From the NCBI GenBank assembly GCA_902796085.1, contig CADBNU010000332.1, forward strand, positions 1 to 36,197: a DNA stretch of 36,197 nt, written 5' to 3'. Source of the DNA: Heyndrickxia coagulans. Lineage in GTDB: Bacteria > Bacillota > Bacilli > Bacillales > Caldibacillaceae. The position numbers and the translations under genes were made by a program. Each line of letters starts with the position of its first letter. Positions within the stretch are counted from its first letter, which is position 1. Below the pieces are notes generated by a model. The model was not told where the DNA came from. It searched no databases and saw only the letters and a program-made list of their open reading frames with translations. This document shows positions 16,646 to 25,144 of this stretch, piece after piece.

Positions 16646-17224
16646 GTGAATATACCAAATCGAATTACGTTAGCACGTGTATGTATGATCCCTTTATTTG
16701 TTATTTTTATGGTTTTGGATTTTCCTTGGGGAGAAGTACAGTTTGGGGACGTCACATTAACTGTTGCACAACTGCTTGCAACACTTATTTTTATCATTGC
16801 GTCAACAACTGACTGGATTGATGGTTATTATGCTAGAAAATACAATCTCGTTACCAATTTAGGAAAATTTTTAGATCCATTGGCAGATAAACTATTAGTA
16901 TCAAGTGCATTTATTATTTTGGTGGAATATGGACTGGCACCTTCATGGGTCGTCATATTAATCATTAGTCGAGAATTTGCTGTAACAGGCCTACGACTCA
17001 TATTAGCTGGGGGAGGCGAAGTTGTAGCAGCAAATATGCTAGGGAAAATAAAAACATGGACTCAAATCATTGCCATTATTGCTTTATTACTAGAAAATGT
17101 GCCTTTCTCATACATTGATTTTCCGTTTGCTGATATTATGTTGTATATAGCACTATTCTTTACGTTATGGTCTGGACTTGATTATTTTATGAAAAATAAG
17201 CAAGTTTTTTCTCAGTCAAAATAA
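16646..17224 (+). CDS. pgsA: CDP-diacylglycerol-glycerol-3-phosphate 3-phosphatidyltransferase
   Basis: A membrane enzyme of 192 residues that makes phosphatidylglycerol phosphate from CDP-diacylglycerol and glycerol-3-phosphate. The CDP-alcohol phosphatidyltransferase signature is complete: DWIDGYYAR, then GKFLDPLADK, with the required Asp residues. Several hydrophobic helices are visible. The GTG start at 16646 follows GGAGGT. It lies 29 bases before cinA and is probably cotranscribed with it, as in B. subtilis. Confidence 0.95.
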   Translation: MNIPNRITLARVCMIPLFVIFMVLDFPWGEVQFGDVTLTVAQLLATLIFIIASTTDWIDGYYARKYNLVTNLGKFLDPLADKLLVSSAFIILVEYGLAPSWVVILIISREFAVTGLRLILAGGGEVVAANMLGKIKTWTQIIAIIALLLENVPFSYIDFPFADIMLYIALFFTLWSGLDYFMKNKQVFSQSK

Positions 17225-17253
17225 TCGATTGACGACACTTAGGAGGGGAATGG

Positions 17254-18507
17254 ATGAAAAATGCCGAAATCATTGCTGTCGGTTCCGAAATTTTACTTGG
17301 TCAAATCACAAATACAAATGCAAAATTTATTTCAGAACATTTAGCGAAATTAGGAATCAACGTCTATTTTCATACGGTGGTTGGTGATAATCCAAAGCGT
17401 TTACTAAACGCTGTAAAAGTTGCTGAATCAAGGGCTGATATGATCATATTTACCGGTGGCTTAGGTCCCACGAAAGATGATCTAACGAAAGAAACATTGG
17501 CCAATCATTTAGGTGTTAAACTAAAATACGATGATCAAGCTTTACGCTCAATAGAAAACTTTTTTCAAAAAAGAAACCGTAAAATGACAGAAAATAATAA
17601 AAAACAAGCCCTGATATTTTCAGGTGCACATTGCCTACCGAATGATAACGGAATGGCACCTGGTATGTTTTTCATTAAAAATAATCGGACTTATATCCTC
17701 TTACCAGGACCACCAAGTGAAATGGAACCAATGTTCACTACATATGCTATACCGGAAATTCTAAAAAGGATTGAAAAGGTAGAACAAATTGAATCCAGAG
17801 TGCTACGTTTTTATGGAATTGGTGAGTCACAACTGGAAGTGGAACTTGAAGATCTTATTGATGCACAAACAAACCCAACACTAGCACCGCTTGCTGTAGA
17901 TGGAGAAGTAACGGTACGAATGACTGCTAAACATGTGTCCGATGATGAAAGAAAATTATTACTTGATCAAATGGAAGAGCAAATTTTAGCTCGAGTTGGA
18001 CAGTATTTATATGGATATGGGGAAACGACATTACTAAATGAAATGGGGAAGCTGCTTAAGGAAAACAATGCAACAATTGCTGTTGCCGAGAGCTTAACAG
18101 GAGGACTGTTTCAAGAAGAAGTAACTTCAATAGCAGGTTGTAGCAAATGGTTTAAAGGCGGCATAGTTTCATACGCGAAAGAAGTAAAAATAAACAGTCT
18201 AGGTGTGAAGAAGGAAACCGTTGATAAGTATGGGGTTGTGAGTGAGCAATGCGCCCGAGAAATGGCTGAAAACATTCGGAAACTAATGGATTCAAATATC
18301 GGCATAAGTTTTACAGGTGTTGCGGGACCTGGTCCCCTCGAAGGAAAAGAGCCTGGAACCGTTTATATCGGTTTGTCCTTTAAAGAGAGACCAACGAAAA
18401 GTTATTATATGAATTTTTTTGGTAATCGAGAAGTGGTACGGGTACGTTCCGTAAAACATGGTGCTTGGTTAGTTTACAACGAACTTCGTGAAATAGGCAA
18501 AATGTAA
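17254..18507 (+). CDS. cinA: CinA family protein
   Basis: A 417-residue two-domain protein. The N-terminal molybdopterin-binding-like domain (about 1-170) begins AEIIAVGSEILLGQITNTN and has FTGGLGPTKDD. The C-terminal CinA domain (about 255-412), in many species a nicotinamide-nucleotide amidase, has AESLTGGL, GGIVSYAKEVK and GVAGPGPLEGKEPGTVYIG. It is linked to pyridine-nucleotide recycling and, historically, to competence. The ATG at 17254 follows AGGAGGGG. In Bacillus the next gene is normally recA; here a terminator follows and recA is absent. Confidence 0.95.
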   Translation: MKNAEIIAVGSEILLGQITNTNAKFISEHLAKLGINVYFHTVVGDNPKRLLNAVKVAESRADMIIFTGGLGPTKDDLTKETLANHLGVKLKYDDQALRSIENFFQKRNRKMTENNKKQALIFSGAHCLPNDNGMAPGMFFIKNNRTYILLPGPPSEMEPMFTTYAIPEILKRIEKVEQIESRVLRFYGIGESQLEVELEDLIDAQTNPTLAPLAVDGEVTVRMTAKHVSDDERKLLLDQMEEQILARVGQYLYGYGETTLLNEMGKLLKENNATIAVAESLTGGLFQEEVTSIAGCSKWFKGGIVSYAKEVKINSLGVKKETVDKYGVVSEQCAREMAENIRKLMDSNIGISFTGVAGPGPLEGKEPGTVYIGLSFKERPTKSYYMNFFGNREVVRVRSVKHGAWLVYNELREIGKM

Positions 18508-18510
18508 TGT

Positions 18511-18540
18511 CAGTGGGATTTTCACTCCCACTGTTTTCTA
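18511..18540 (+). terminator. Terminator after cinA
   Basis: CAGTGGGA (18511-18518) pairs perfectly with TCCCACTG (18526-18533) around a seven-base loop, followed by TTTTCT. Confidence 0.9.
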
Positions 18541-18542
18541 TT

Positions 18543-18570
18543 TTTATAGACTATGCCTTCATTATATAAA
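18543..18570 (+). promoter_or_regulatory. Weak promoter candidate for the helicase gene
   Basis: TTTATA (18543-18548) and TATAAA (18565-18570) are 16 bases apart. The -10 is good and the -35 fair. It is the best candidate between the cinA terminator and the helicase start. Confidence 0.3.
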
Positions 18571-18637
18571 AGCATGATATTATTTATCGGTGAAATACTA
18601 AAATTAGGAGACAATTTTACTAAGTAGGGGATTTTAA

Positions 18638-21202
18638 ATGATAGAAAAATTAAATGCAATATACAATCAGGCTGTAGAAAGAACAAAGGAAAAAATAATT
18701 GAAGATATTGAACGTTTTATGGAATGGCATGAACAAAAGCCGAGTCTTACGGAATATTTACAAAAACGAAATCAATTTATTCAACATATATGGAATAATA
18801 TTTGGTCAAATAAAGCTCAAAGTGCTTTCTCAGTAAAAGAGCGAAAAAAATATTTAATTGAAAAAGGTATTGCGTTTGATGAAACAAATAAGAAACTAGT
18901 AAAAAAATTATTTATTAACACGATTATAGAACATCATCCATTTCCTGTGATGGAATGGATAAAACAAAATATAACAGAAGAACTTTGGAATCAATTGTTT
19001 GAAGAAACAAAACAAAAGAGAATGGAAATTGAAAAACAACGTCTATTTGAGCAAACTCGACAAACGGTTGAAGCAGAAATTCATAAATTAATAAGAAAAC
19101 GAATCGACGAGTTTTTTCATCAATTTTATACGTATGTTCGTTATCGTGCTGCAGTCCAACTAAAAAAAGATATGAACGGAACGATTCGCTATAAATTAGT
19201 AGGAAGAAATTGGGAAAATGAACGGTTAGTGAAAAATGGATATATACAACCGGAAGTTTATAAGCAAGTCAACCAATTTTTTGAGGAATTTACTGGTGGA
19301 TACGTTGAAGGATATGATTTTGGAAAACTTTATTGGGACTTCGAAACCTACGGTGACCGATATTTCCATTACATAACAGATTATACATATGATATTTTCA
19401 CGGATGAATTTGCTGCAAACTTTTCCCACGTTTACACAATATATGAGCGGGAAACGGGAAAGTCTCTTAAACAAAAACGATTTATAAAAATAATATCTGA
19501 TCAAGTCGAAAAACTGGCTGATGAATTTTACAAACTAATTGCTTACGAATATGTATCCGATTTGTTAGAAACGGCAGAAATCCCTTATGATGTTCTTCCG
19601 CACTTACAATTATTAAGTGAACATCAAAAACGTCAAGAAGAGCGAAGGATACAAGAGGAAATTGAAAGAAAACGAAAACAAGAAAAAGAACGACGGATGA
19701 TGGCCGATGTTTTTGGTCAAGCAACCCGTCCAAAGGGAGATAAATCTGTCCATTATATTCTACATATCGGTGAAACGAATACGGGAAAAACATTCCGTGC
19801 ATTAGAGAGTCTAAAACAAGCATCATCTGGATGTTATTTAGCCCCCTTGCGCTTACTAGCGTTAGAAGTATATGAAAAGTTAAATGCAGATGGGATACCA
19901 TGTAATTTAAAAACGGGTGAAGAAGAGAAAGAAACAGATGGGGCCAAACATGTTGCTAGTACTGTCGAGATGTTTTATGAAAAAGATGATTTCAATTGTA
20001 TTGTTATAGATGAGGCGCAAATGATTGCTGATCAAGAGAGAGGATTTGCCTGGTATCGGGCCATAACAAGTGCTAATGCAAATGAAGTTCATATAATCGG
20101 TAGTAAAAATAGTAAAGAAATGCTTCTTCAGTTATTGGAAGGATCTGATATTACTCTTTATGAATATGAGCGAGAAATTCCGTTACGTGTTGAACATAAG
20201 AATTTTTCAATTGACCATACAAAAAAGGGCGACGCATTAATTTGTTTTTCTCGAAAACGGGTGTTAGAAACGGCTAGTTTACTTCAAAGACGAAGAAAAA
20301 AGGTGAGCATGATTTATGGAAGTATGCCACCGGAAACAAGGAAAAAACAAATCGAAAGGTTTATTAAAGGTGAAACCCATGTTGTTGTTTCAACGGATGC
20401 CATTGGAATGGGATTAAACTTACCGATTAAGCGAATTGTATTTTTAGAAAATGAAAAATTTGATGGCATACGGAAACGCCGTTTAACATCGCAGGAAGTA
20501 AAACAAATTGCAGGTCGAGCAGGTAGAAAAGGAATTTATAATGTCGGAAAAGTTGCTTTTGTTTACGATTATAAAAAAATGGAAGAGCTATTATTTAAAG
20601 AAGATGTTCCTTTAAAAACCTTTACAATTGCGCCAACGAATGCGATGTTGGAACGATTTCAAAAGTATAGTCATCATTTAGGAGACTTTTTTGAACTATG
20701 GAAAAAATTTAAAAATCCAAAAGGAACTGTGAAAGCCCCGCTCACGCAAGAACAGGAATTATATGAGTTAATTAAAGATACCGAAATTGAAGCTCGTTTC
20801 TCCATTGTAGATTTGTATGGCTTTTTACATTTACCGTTTTCATCAGGGGAAAAAGCTTTAACAGAACTTTGGCTGGAAACAATGCAGGCAATTGTAAACA
20901 ATGATGAATTACCAGAACCACCAGTGAAAAGAGGTAACCTTGAACAAATTGAACTAACGTATAAAGCCATTGGTTTACATTTATTATTTTTATATAAATT
21001 AGGTAAAAAAACGGAAGCGAGTTACTGGGAACGATTGCGCCAGGAAATTAGTGATGAGGCAAACGACTTTTTAAAGAAAGCCCTTGATACGCATAAAAAA
21101 CAGTGCAAACGTTGCGGTAAAAAATTATCTTTCGATCATCCTTACGCGATTTGTGATCGATGTTACAATAGAAGATTTTATCACGAAAAAAATCACAAAT
21201 AA
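18638..21202 (+). CDS. SUV3-like DEAD/DEAH RNA helicase with C-terminal zinc ribbon
   Basis: An 854-residue superfamily 2 helicase. The first 320 or so residues are helical and match no domain I recognise. A very basic coiled coil (about 325-357) follows. The motor has motif I GETNTGKT at 378-385, the form seen in mitochondrial SUV3. Motif II is DEAQ at 458-461, then SRKRVLE, VVVSTDAIGMGLNLPI and motif VI QIAGRAGR at 623-630. After a helical region, a CxxC-x12-CxxC zinc ribbon uses Cys823, 826, 839 and 842. SUV3 proteins unwind RNA, often with an exoribonuclease; RNA work is therefore inferred. The ATG at 18638 follows TAGGGG. Base composition matches the neighbours, so recent transfer is not indicated. 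Confidence 0.85.
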   Translation: MIEKLNAIYNQAVERTKEKIIEDIERFMEWHEQKPSLTEYLQKRNQFIQHIWNNIWSNKAQSAFSVKERKKYLIEKGIAFDETNKKLVKKLFINTIIEHHPFPVMEWIKQNITEELWNQLFEETKQKRMEIEKQRLFEQTRQTVEAEIHKLIRKRIDEFFHQFYTYVRYRAAVQLKKDMNGTIRYKLVGRNWENERLVKNGYIQPEVYKQVNQFFEEFTGGYVEGYDFGKLYWDFETYGDRYFHYITDYTYDIFTDEFAANFSHVYTIYERETGKSLKQKRFIKIISDQVEKLADEFYKLIAYEYVSDLLETAEIPYDVLPHLQLLSEHQKRQEERRIQEEIERKRKQEKERRMMADVFGQATRPKGDKSVHYILHIGETNTGKTFRALESLKQASSGCYLAPLRLLALEVYEKLNADGIPCNLKTGEEEKETDGAKHVASTVEMFYEKDDFNCIVIDEAQMIADQERGFAWYRAITSANANEVHIIGSKNSKEMLLQLLEGSDITLYEYEREIPLRVEHKNFSIDHTKKGDALICFSRKRVLETASLLQRRRKKVSMIYGSMPPETRKKQIERFIKGETHVVVSTDAIGMGLNLPIKRIVFLENEKFDGIRKRRLTSQEVKQIAGRAGRKGIYNVGKVAFVYDYKKMEELLFKEDVPLKTFTIAPTNAMLERFQKYSHHLGDFFELWKKFKNPKGTVKAPLTQEQELYELIKDTEIEARFSIVDLYGFLHLPFSSGEKALTELWLETMQAIVNNDELPEPPVKRGNLEQIELTYKAIGLHLLFLYKLGKKTEASYWERLRQEISDEANDFLKKALDTHKKQCKRCGKKLSFDHPYAICDRCYNRRFYHEKNHK

Positions 21203-21241
21203 AATTGTGATAACATACAAAAATGGATGGAGTGTATATTT

Positions 21242-21703
21242 GTGCCAAAAGTATTAGTTGATGCTGATGGTTGCCCGGTTATCGATTTAACAATTGAAAT
21301 AGCAAAGGATTATAATTTGCATGTTATTTTAATTTGTGATACATCTCATCGGATAGAACGGGAGGGGGCTGTAACGGTCCTAGTTGATAAAGGTAACGAT
21401 GCAGTTGATTTTGTTTTAGTGAATCGGGTTGAAAAAGGAGATATCGTGGTTACGCAAGATTACGGTTTAGCTGCAATGGTGTTAGCGAAAAAAGGTTATG
21501 CGATAAATCAAAACGGTTTGGTTTATACTATGGATAATATTGATCGGCTCTTACATATACGACATATTTCCAAAAAGGCAAGAAGATCCGGGAATCGAGT
21601 GAAGGGGCCAAAAAAGAGGTCAATAGAAGATGATTATAAATTTGCACATAGCTTCACCCGGTTATGTGAAAATGTATGTAATAATGATAATAATGTTATG
21701 TAA
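21242..21703 (+). CDS. UPF0178 (DUF188) protein, YqxD/YaiI family
   Basis: A 153-residue protein of the UPF0178 family, a branch of the PIN-like fold and so possibly a metal-dependent RNA nuclease; activity is unproven to my knowledge. Conserved acidic and polar motifs are visible: VLVDADGCPV near the start, CDTSHR, VDKGNDAVDF and VTQDYGLA, with GPKKRSIEDDYKFAHSF near the end. The GTG at 21242 is chosen because GGAG ends nine bases upstream; an in-frame ATG at 21227 overlaps that site. It begins 39 bases after the helicase with no terminator between, so the two are probably cotranscribed. In B. subtilis yqxD lies elsewhere, near dnaG. Confidence 0.87.
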   Translation: MPKVLVDADGCPVIDLTIEIAKDYNLHVILICDTSHRIEREGAVTVLVDKGNDAVDFVLVNRVEKGDIVVTQDYGLAAMVLAKKGYAINQNGLVYTMDNIDRLLHIRHISKKARRSGNRVKGPKKRSIEDDYKFAHSFTRLCENVCNNDNNVM

Positions 21704-21724
21704 ACGTGTTGTCATTTAAATGAT

Positions 21725-21746
21725 GGGGCTGAATCTTGTCAGCCCC
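21725..21746. terminator. Terminator between convergent genes
   Basis: GGGGCTGA (21725-21732) pairs with TCAGCCCC (21739-21746) around a six-base loop. Both sides are AT-rich but neither has a long T-run. It probably ends the UPF0178 transcript and may also act on the opposing CAP-protein transcript. Confidence 0.65.
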
Positions 21747-21752
21747 ACTTAA

Positions 21753-22613
21753 TTATTTTCCAATAAACATCTGTGTCCAGTGATAACCAGTTTCTTCAAA
21801 ACCAACACCGATATGTGTAAAGTTTGGATTTAGGATATTCGCACGGTGACCTTCACTATTCATCCAAGCATTGACTACTTCTTCTGGTGTACGTTGCCCT
21901 TGGGCGATATTTTCTCCAGCAGAATTGTATGAGATACCAAAGTCCCTTATCATATCAAATGGTGATCCATAAGTTGGACTCGTATGTGAGAAATAATTGT
22001 TTTGTTGCATATCCTCAGATTTTTTTTGCGCCACGTTACTTAATGCCGCGTCAGCAATTAATGGTTTTAATCCATTCTTTTGTCTATGTTGGTTCGTCAA
22101 GTCGATCACTTGTTGAGCAAACTCGCTAATTCCTGCGGTCGGCTGTTGAGCTTGTTGATTACGCTCAGCTGTTTGTTGCTTTTGAGTTTCTTGTGGCTTG
22201 GTAGGAGGTTGTTGCTGTTTTTCAGCGGCATTTTTCTTTGCTTCAATATTATTGGCATATTCCTTTATTTTATTGATCAGTTGTTTTTTCTTTTCCTCAT
22301 CTACTTTTACGAAATCGTATTTTGCTTCTTGAATAACAATGGCTTTCGTATGTGGATAATTTTCACTATTTTGATTCGTATTTAATGCAGAAATATTATC
22401 GTCATCATGTTTGTTTTGATATTTATTCAGGTTATTACCATACATACGATTTTTATTTGTCACATACTTATATGGATTTTCATTTACATTTTCTGGATAT
22501 CTTGTATTCGTTACATCATTATCATTGTTCCTTGTATTATCTATCCCATTACATGCTGTTAATAAAAAAGCTGTTGTCGCTATAATAAATAATTTTTGTA
22601 AATATTTGTTCAA
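21753..22613 (-). CDS. CAP-domain (SCP-like) lipoprotein, YkwD type
   Basis: A secreted protein of about 286 residues. The signal peptide ends at the lipobox LLTAC, so it is probably anchored to the outer membrane face by that Cys. A long, Asn/Asp-rich and then Gln/Pro-rich linker (to about 165) leads to a C-terminal CAP domain. That domain has LTNQHRQKNGLKPL, YFSHTSPTYGSPFDM, AGENIAQG, WMNSEGHRANILN and IGVGFEETGYHWTQMF, including the usual His and Glu residues. Function is unknown; relatives in Bacillus are often spore- or envelope-associated. TTG at 22613 is preferred, nine bases after AGGAG. ATG at 22619 is only three bases away and adds two residues. Confidence 0.88.
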   Translation of the reverse strand: MNKYLQKLFIIATTAFLLTACNGIDNTRNNDNDVTNTRYPENVNENPYKYVTNKNRMYGNNLNKYQNKHDDDNISALNTNQNSENYPHTKAIVIQEAKYDFVKVDEEKKKQLINKIKEYANNIEAKKNAAEKQQQPPTKPQETQKQQTAERNQQAQQPTAGISEFAQQVIDLTNQHRQKNGLKPLIADAALSNVAQKKSEDMQQNNYFSHTSPTYGSPFDMIRDFGISYNSAGENIAQGQRTPEEVVNAWMNSEGHRANILNPNFTHIGVGFEETGYHWTQMFIGK

Positions 22614-22773
22614 CTTCATCCTCTCCTATCTTTATTATATGGGACATTTTTAGCTTTCATCTTTTATGAAAAAATATAAATGGAAATTATAGATAAGAGA
22701 GGACGCTTTTAAAAAATATTGATGTGGATGAATTTATCCATGGTTATGTTAATTCCAATAATGATTTTGAATC

Positions 22774-24891
22774 TTAAATGATCACTGGTTTCAACAAAAC
22801 AATAAATTCAAAGGGATGTATTTCCATAAACTCACCATCAAAATATCTCTCATTGTATATCTCCATTTGATTTGACACCATAATTTGCCATCTACTTGAG
22901 GTAGGAAGATGAATTTGATACTTTTGATTCGTAGGATTGATATATATCACGAAATCTTCTTCATTTCCTAAAAGGATGTAACCAAAAATAGGAGGAGGCG
23001 TATTTAAAATATACAGACACCACAAGATGTCTTCCTTCGTTTGTAGACGAAAATGTTTATAATTTTTTCTTAACTTAATAAGAGCTTTGACATATTCAAT
23101 GTTAGCTAGTTCTTCTTCCCGTTTTAACCAGTTTAGCTCATTTATATGATCACCAGCATTATAACTATTTTCAACACCGCTTTTTGTTCGAAACCATTCT
23201 TGACCACCATGAATAAAAGGAACACCTTGAGCTAGAATGGTAATCCCTGTTGCAATTTGATGCATTTTTTTCCTAATATGTGCGGGTTCATCATTGTTTG
23301 TCAATGCTAAACGGTCCCATAATGTATGATTATCATGACATTCGACATAATTGACCGTTTGTGTGGGTTCTGAAACAACAGGGTTTCCAAATTTTTCCAA
23401 ACAGCATCCGGATATTAGGGCAGGTAATCTTTCAAAAAATGTACCATATCCATTGGCATATCCTCGTTCAAAGGCATTGAATAATCCACCTTTTAACGTA
23501 TCTCTAAAGTAGTCATTAAAAAACCGGATTCCTTTTAAATTATGTGAGTTGTTCATTGTCGCTTTTTTTTCTGGAGATAGCGGTGTCGGCATATCCCAAC
23601 CTTCACCTAGTAGCATGATTGGTGTTTTTTCTTGTAAACATCTGTTCCTTATTTCAATCATTGTGTCGATATCGAGAATCCCCATTAAATCAAAGCGAAA
23701 GCCATCAACTTTATATTCTGTCAGCCAAAAATCAACGGTATCTAATATAAATTTTCTTGCCATGATTCGTTCGGAAGCAAAGTCATTTCCACAACCACTA
23801 CTATTAGCAAGCATACCATTTTCATGAAAACGGAAATAATATCCAGGAACTAATTTTTCAAAATTTGTCTCTTCAATTGTTTCTTTTATAAAAACATGAT
23901 TAAAGACGACATCGATAATAATTGCTATACCAACTTCATGAAATGCATGGATCATCCTTTTACATTCATCGATACGTTTAATCGGGTCATTTGTACAAGT
24001 TGCGTAACTTCCTTCAGGAACTTGATAAAGAAGTGGATCATATCCCCAATTGTAATTCATTTTCGGATTTAGTTCATCAACCCTTGCAAAATCATTAATT
24101 GGCAGTAGTTCAACATGGGTAACTCCTAATTCAATCAAATAATCTAAGCCTGTGGAATAGCCGTTTTTTGTTTTTGTATTTTTTTCTGTTAAACCGAGAA
24201 ATTTTCCTTTATTTGATATCCCACTGTCATTGTTTATTGTGGCATCTCTGACAGAAAGTTCATAAATGATAGCATCTTGCAAATTCCCTTTAAAAGGTCG
24301 ATTTTCTATTTTTCTAAATGTACGTGAAAAGTCAACAACGACTCCACTTTTCGTGTTTGCTAAACTTGATTTCGCATACGGATCAATAACCTGATGGACC
24401 TTCCCATTTACAGCTACTTCAAATTCATACATATACCCATGCCAATCACCTGGAATTGTAATGGTCCATATGCCTTTTTCCTTTCGATTCATTGGGTATT
24501 TTGCCGTATTGATAATCACCTGCACTTTAGTTGCAGTTGGTGCCCAAACAGTAAACGTTGTCGAGTGCTTGGAACAAATGGCACCTAGTTGTGCATCTGG
24601 AGCAGTATAATGTTTTTCGAACCAAGGCGTACGGACTATTTTTCCTGCATAAATAGGGATTTCCAATTCCTTCCATTGTAAAAATAACGTTTCACCTAAA
24701 GGAAGTTCTTTTTCATAAAAGAAATGTACGGTTTGGTCATTGACAAACTGTTTTCCAGTGATTGGTATAGATTGATCTTTATCTTTCCAATACACTACAG
24801 GCAAGTTCATTTCATGAATATTTAAGGCGCACGCATCAAAATTGACTGTAAGCATATGAACATCATCAATCCATGCGATAGGTTGTTTCAC
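22774..24891 (-). CDS. amyX: Type I pullulanase (debranching enzyme)
   Basis: A glycoside hydrolase family 13 debranching enzyme of 705 residues, cutting alpha-1,6 bonds in pullulan and glycogen-like glucans. An N-terminal region and a CBM48-type domain (LGAICSKHSTTFTVWAPTA) precede the catalytic barrel. The pullulanase signature YNWGYDP is near residue 283. The nucleophile Asp is in VDGFRFDLMGI near 400, the acid Glu in GEGWD near 430, and ECHDNHTLWD further on. No signal peptide is present, so it acts inside the cell. GTG at 24891 is chosen because GAGGTG lies six bases upstream; the in-frame ATG at 24921 has no ribosome site. It is divergent from the glycogen operon. Confidence 0.93.
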   Translation of the reverse strand: MKQPIAWIDDVHMLTVNFDACALNIHEMNLPVVYWKDKDQSIPITGKQFVNDQTVHFFYEKELPLGETLFLQWKELEIPIYAGKIVRTPWFEKHYTAPDAQLGAICSKHSTTFTVWAPTATKVQVIINTAKYPMNRKEKGIWTITIPGDWHGYMYEFEVAVNGKVHQVIDPYAKSSLANTKSGVVVDFSRTFRKIENRPFKGNLQDAIIYELSVRDATINNDSGISNKGKFLGLTEKNTKTKNGYSTGLDYLIELGVTHVELLPINDFARVDELNPKMNYNWGYDPLLYQVPEGSYATCTNDPIKRIDECKRMIHAFHEVGIAIIIDVVFNHVFIKETIEETNFEKLVPGYYFRFHENGMLANSSGCGNDFASERIMARKFILDTVDFWLTEYKVDGFRFDLMGILDIDTMIEIRNRCLQEKTPIMLLGEGWDMPTPLSPEKKATMNNSHNLKGIRFFNDYFRDTLKGGLFNAFERGYANGYGTFFERLPALISGCCLEKFGNPVVSEPTQTVNYVECHDNHTLWDRLALTNNDEPAHIRKKMHQIATGITILAQGVPFIHGGQEWFRTKSGVENSYNAGDHINELNWLKREEELANIEYVKALIKLRKNYKHFRLQTKEDILWCLYILNTPPPIFGYILLGNEEDFVIYINPTNQKYQIHLPTSSRWQIMVSNQMEIYNERYFDGEFMEIHPFEFIVLLKPVII

Positions 24892-24927
24892 TATTAGCAC
24901 CTCATTTGTATACGTATTCACACTTTG

Positions 24928-24941
24928 TTATCTTAAGATAA
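24928..24941. promoter_or_regulatory. Perfect palindrome upstream of amyX
   Basis: TTATCTTAAGATAA is a perfect 14-base palindrome 36 bases upstream of the amyX start in the amyX-glgB divergent region. TTTGTT and AACAAA flank it in inverted orientation. It is shaped like a repressor operator, but I cannot name the protein. A clear sigma-A promoter for amyX is not visible. Confidence 0.4.
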
Positions 24942-25059
24942 ATTAACAAACCGTTTATATTCACTTCAAACCCAATTTATATCATTTTAACAGAAAGAAA
25001 AATAAATGAAACCGTTCATAAAGATTTTTATTTTTGAATAATTTGTCGAATGATAACTA

Positions 25060-25087
25060 TTGAAATAATAAAGAAAATATATATAAT
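25060..25087 (+). promoter_or_regulatory. Promoter of the glg operon
   Basis: TTGAAA (25060-25065), a 16-base spacer and a consensus TATAAT (25082-25087) form a good sigma-A promoter, with a leader of about 50 bases before glgB. B. subtilis glg genes use sigma-E; I did not find a convincing sigma-E promoter here. Confidence 0.6.
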
Positions 25088-25144
25088 TAGCATTAATTAT
25101 AAAAATAAAAGAACGAATTTTTTCTTTAAGAAAGGAGGGATAAT

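Noticed and set aside
22720-22742. Minus-strand terminator after amyX
   Set aside because: Only a five-pair stem forms and the T-run is about eight bases away, which is too weak to list as a feature.
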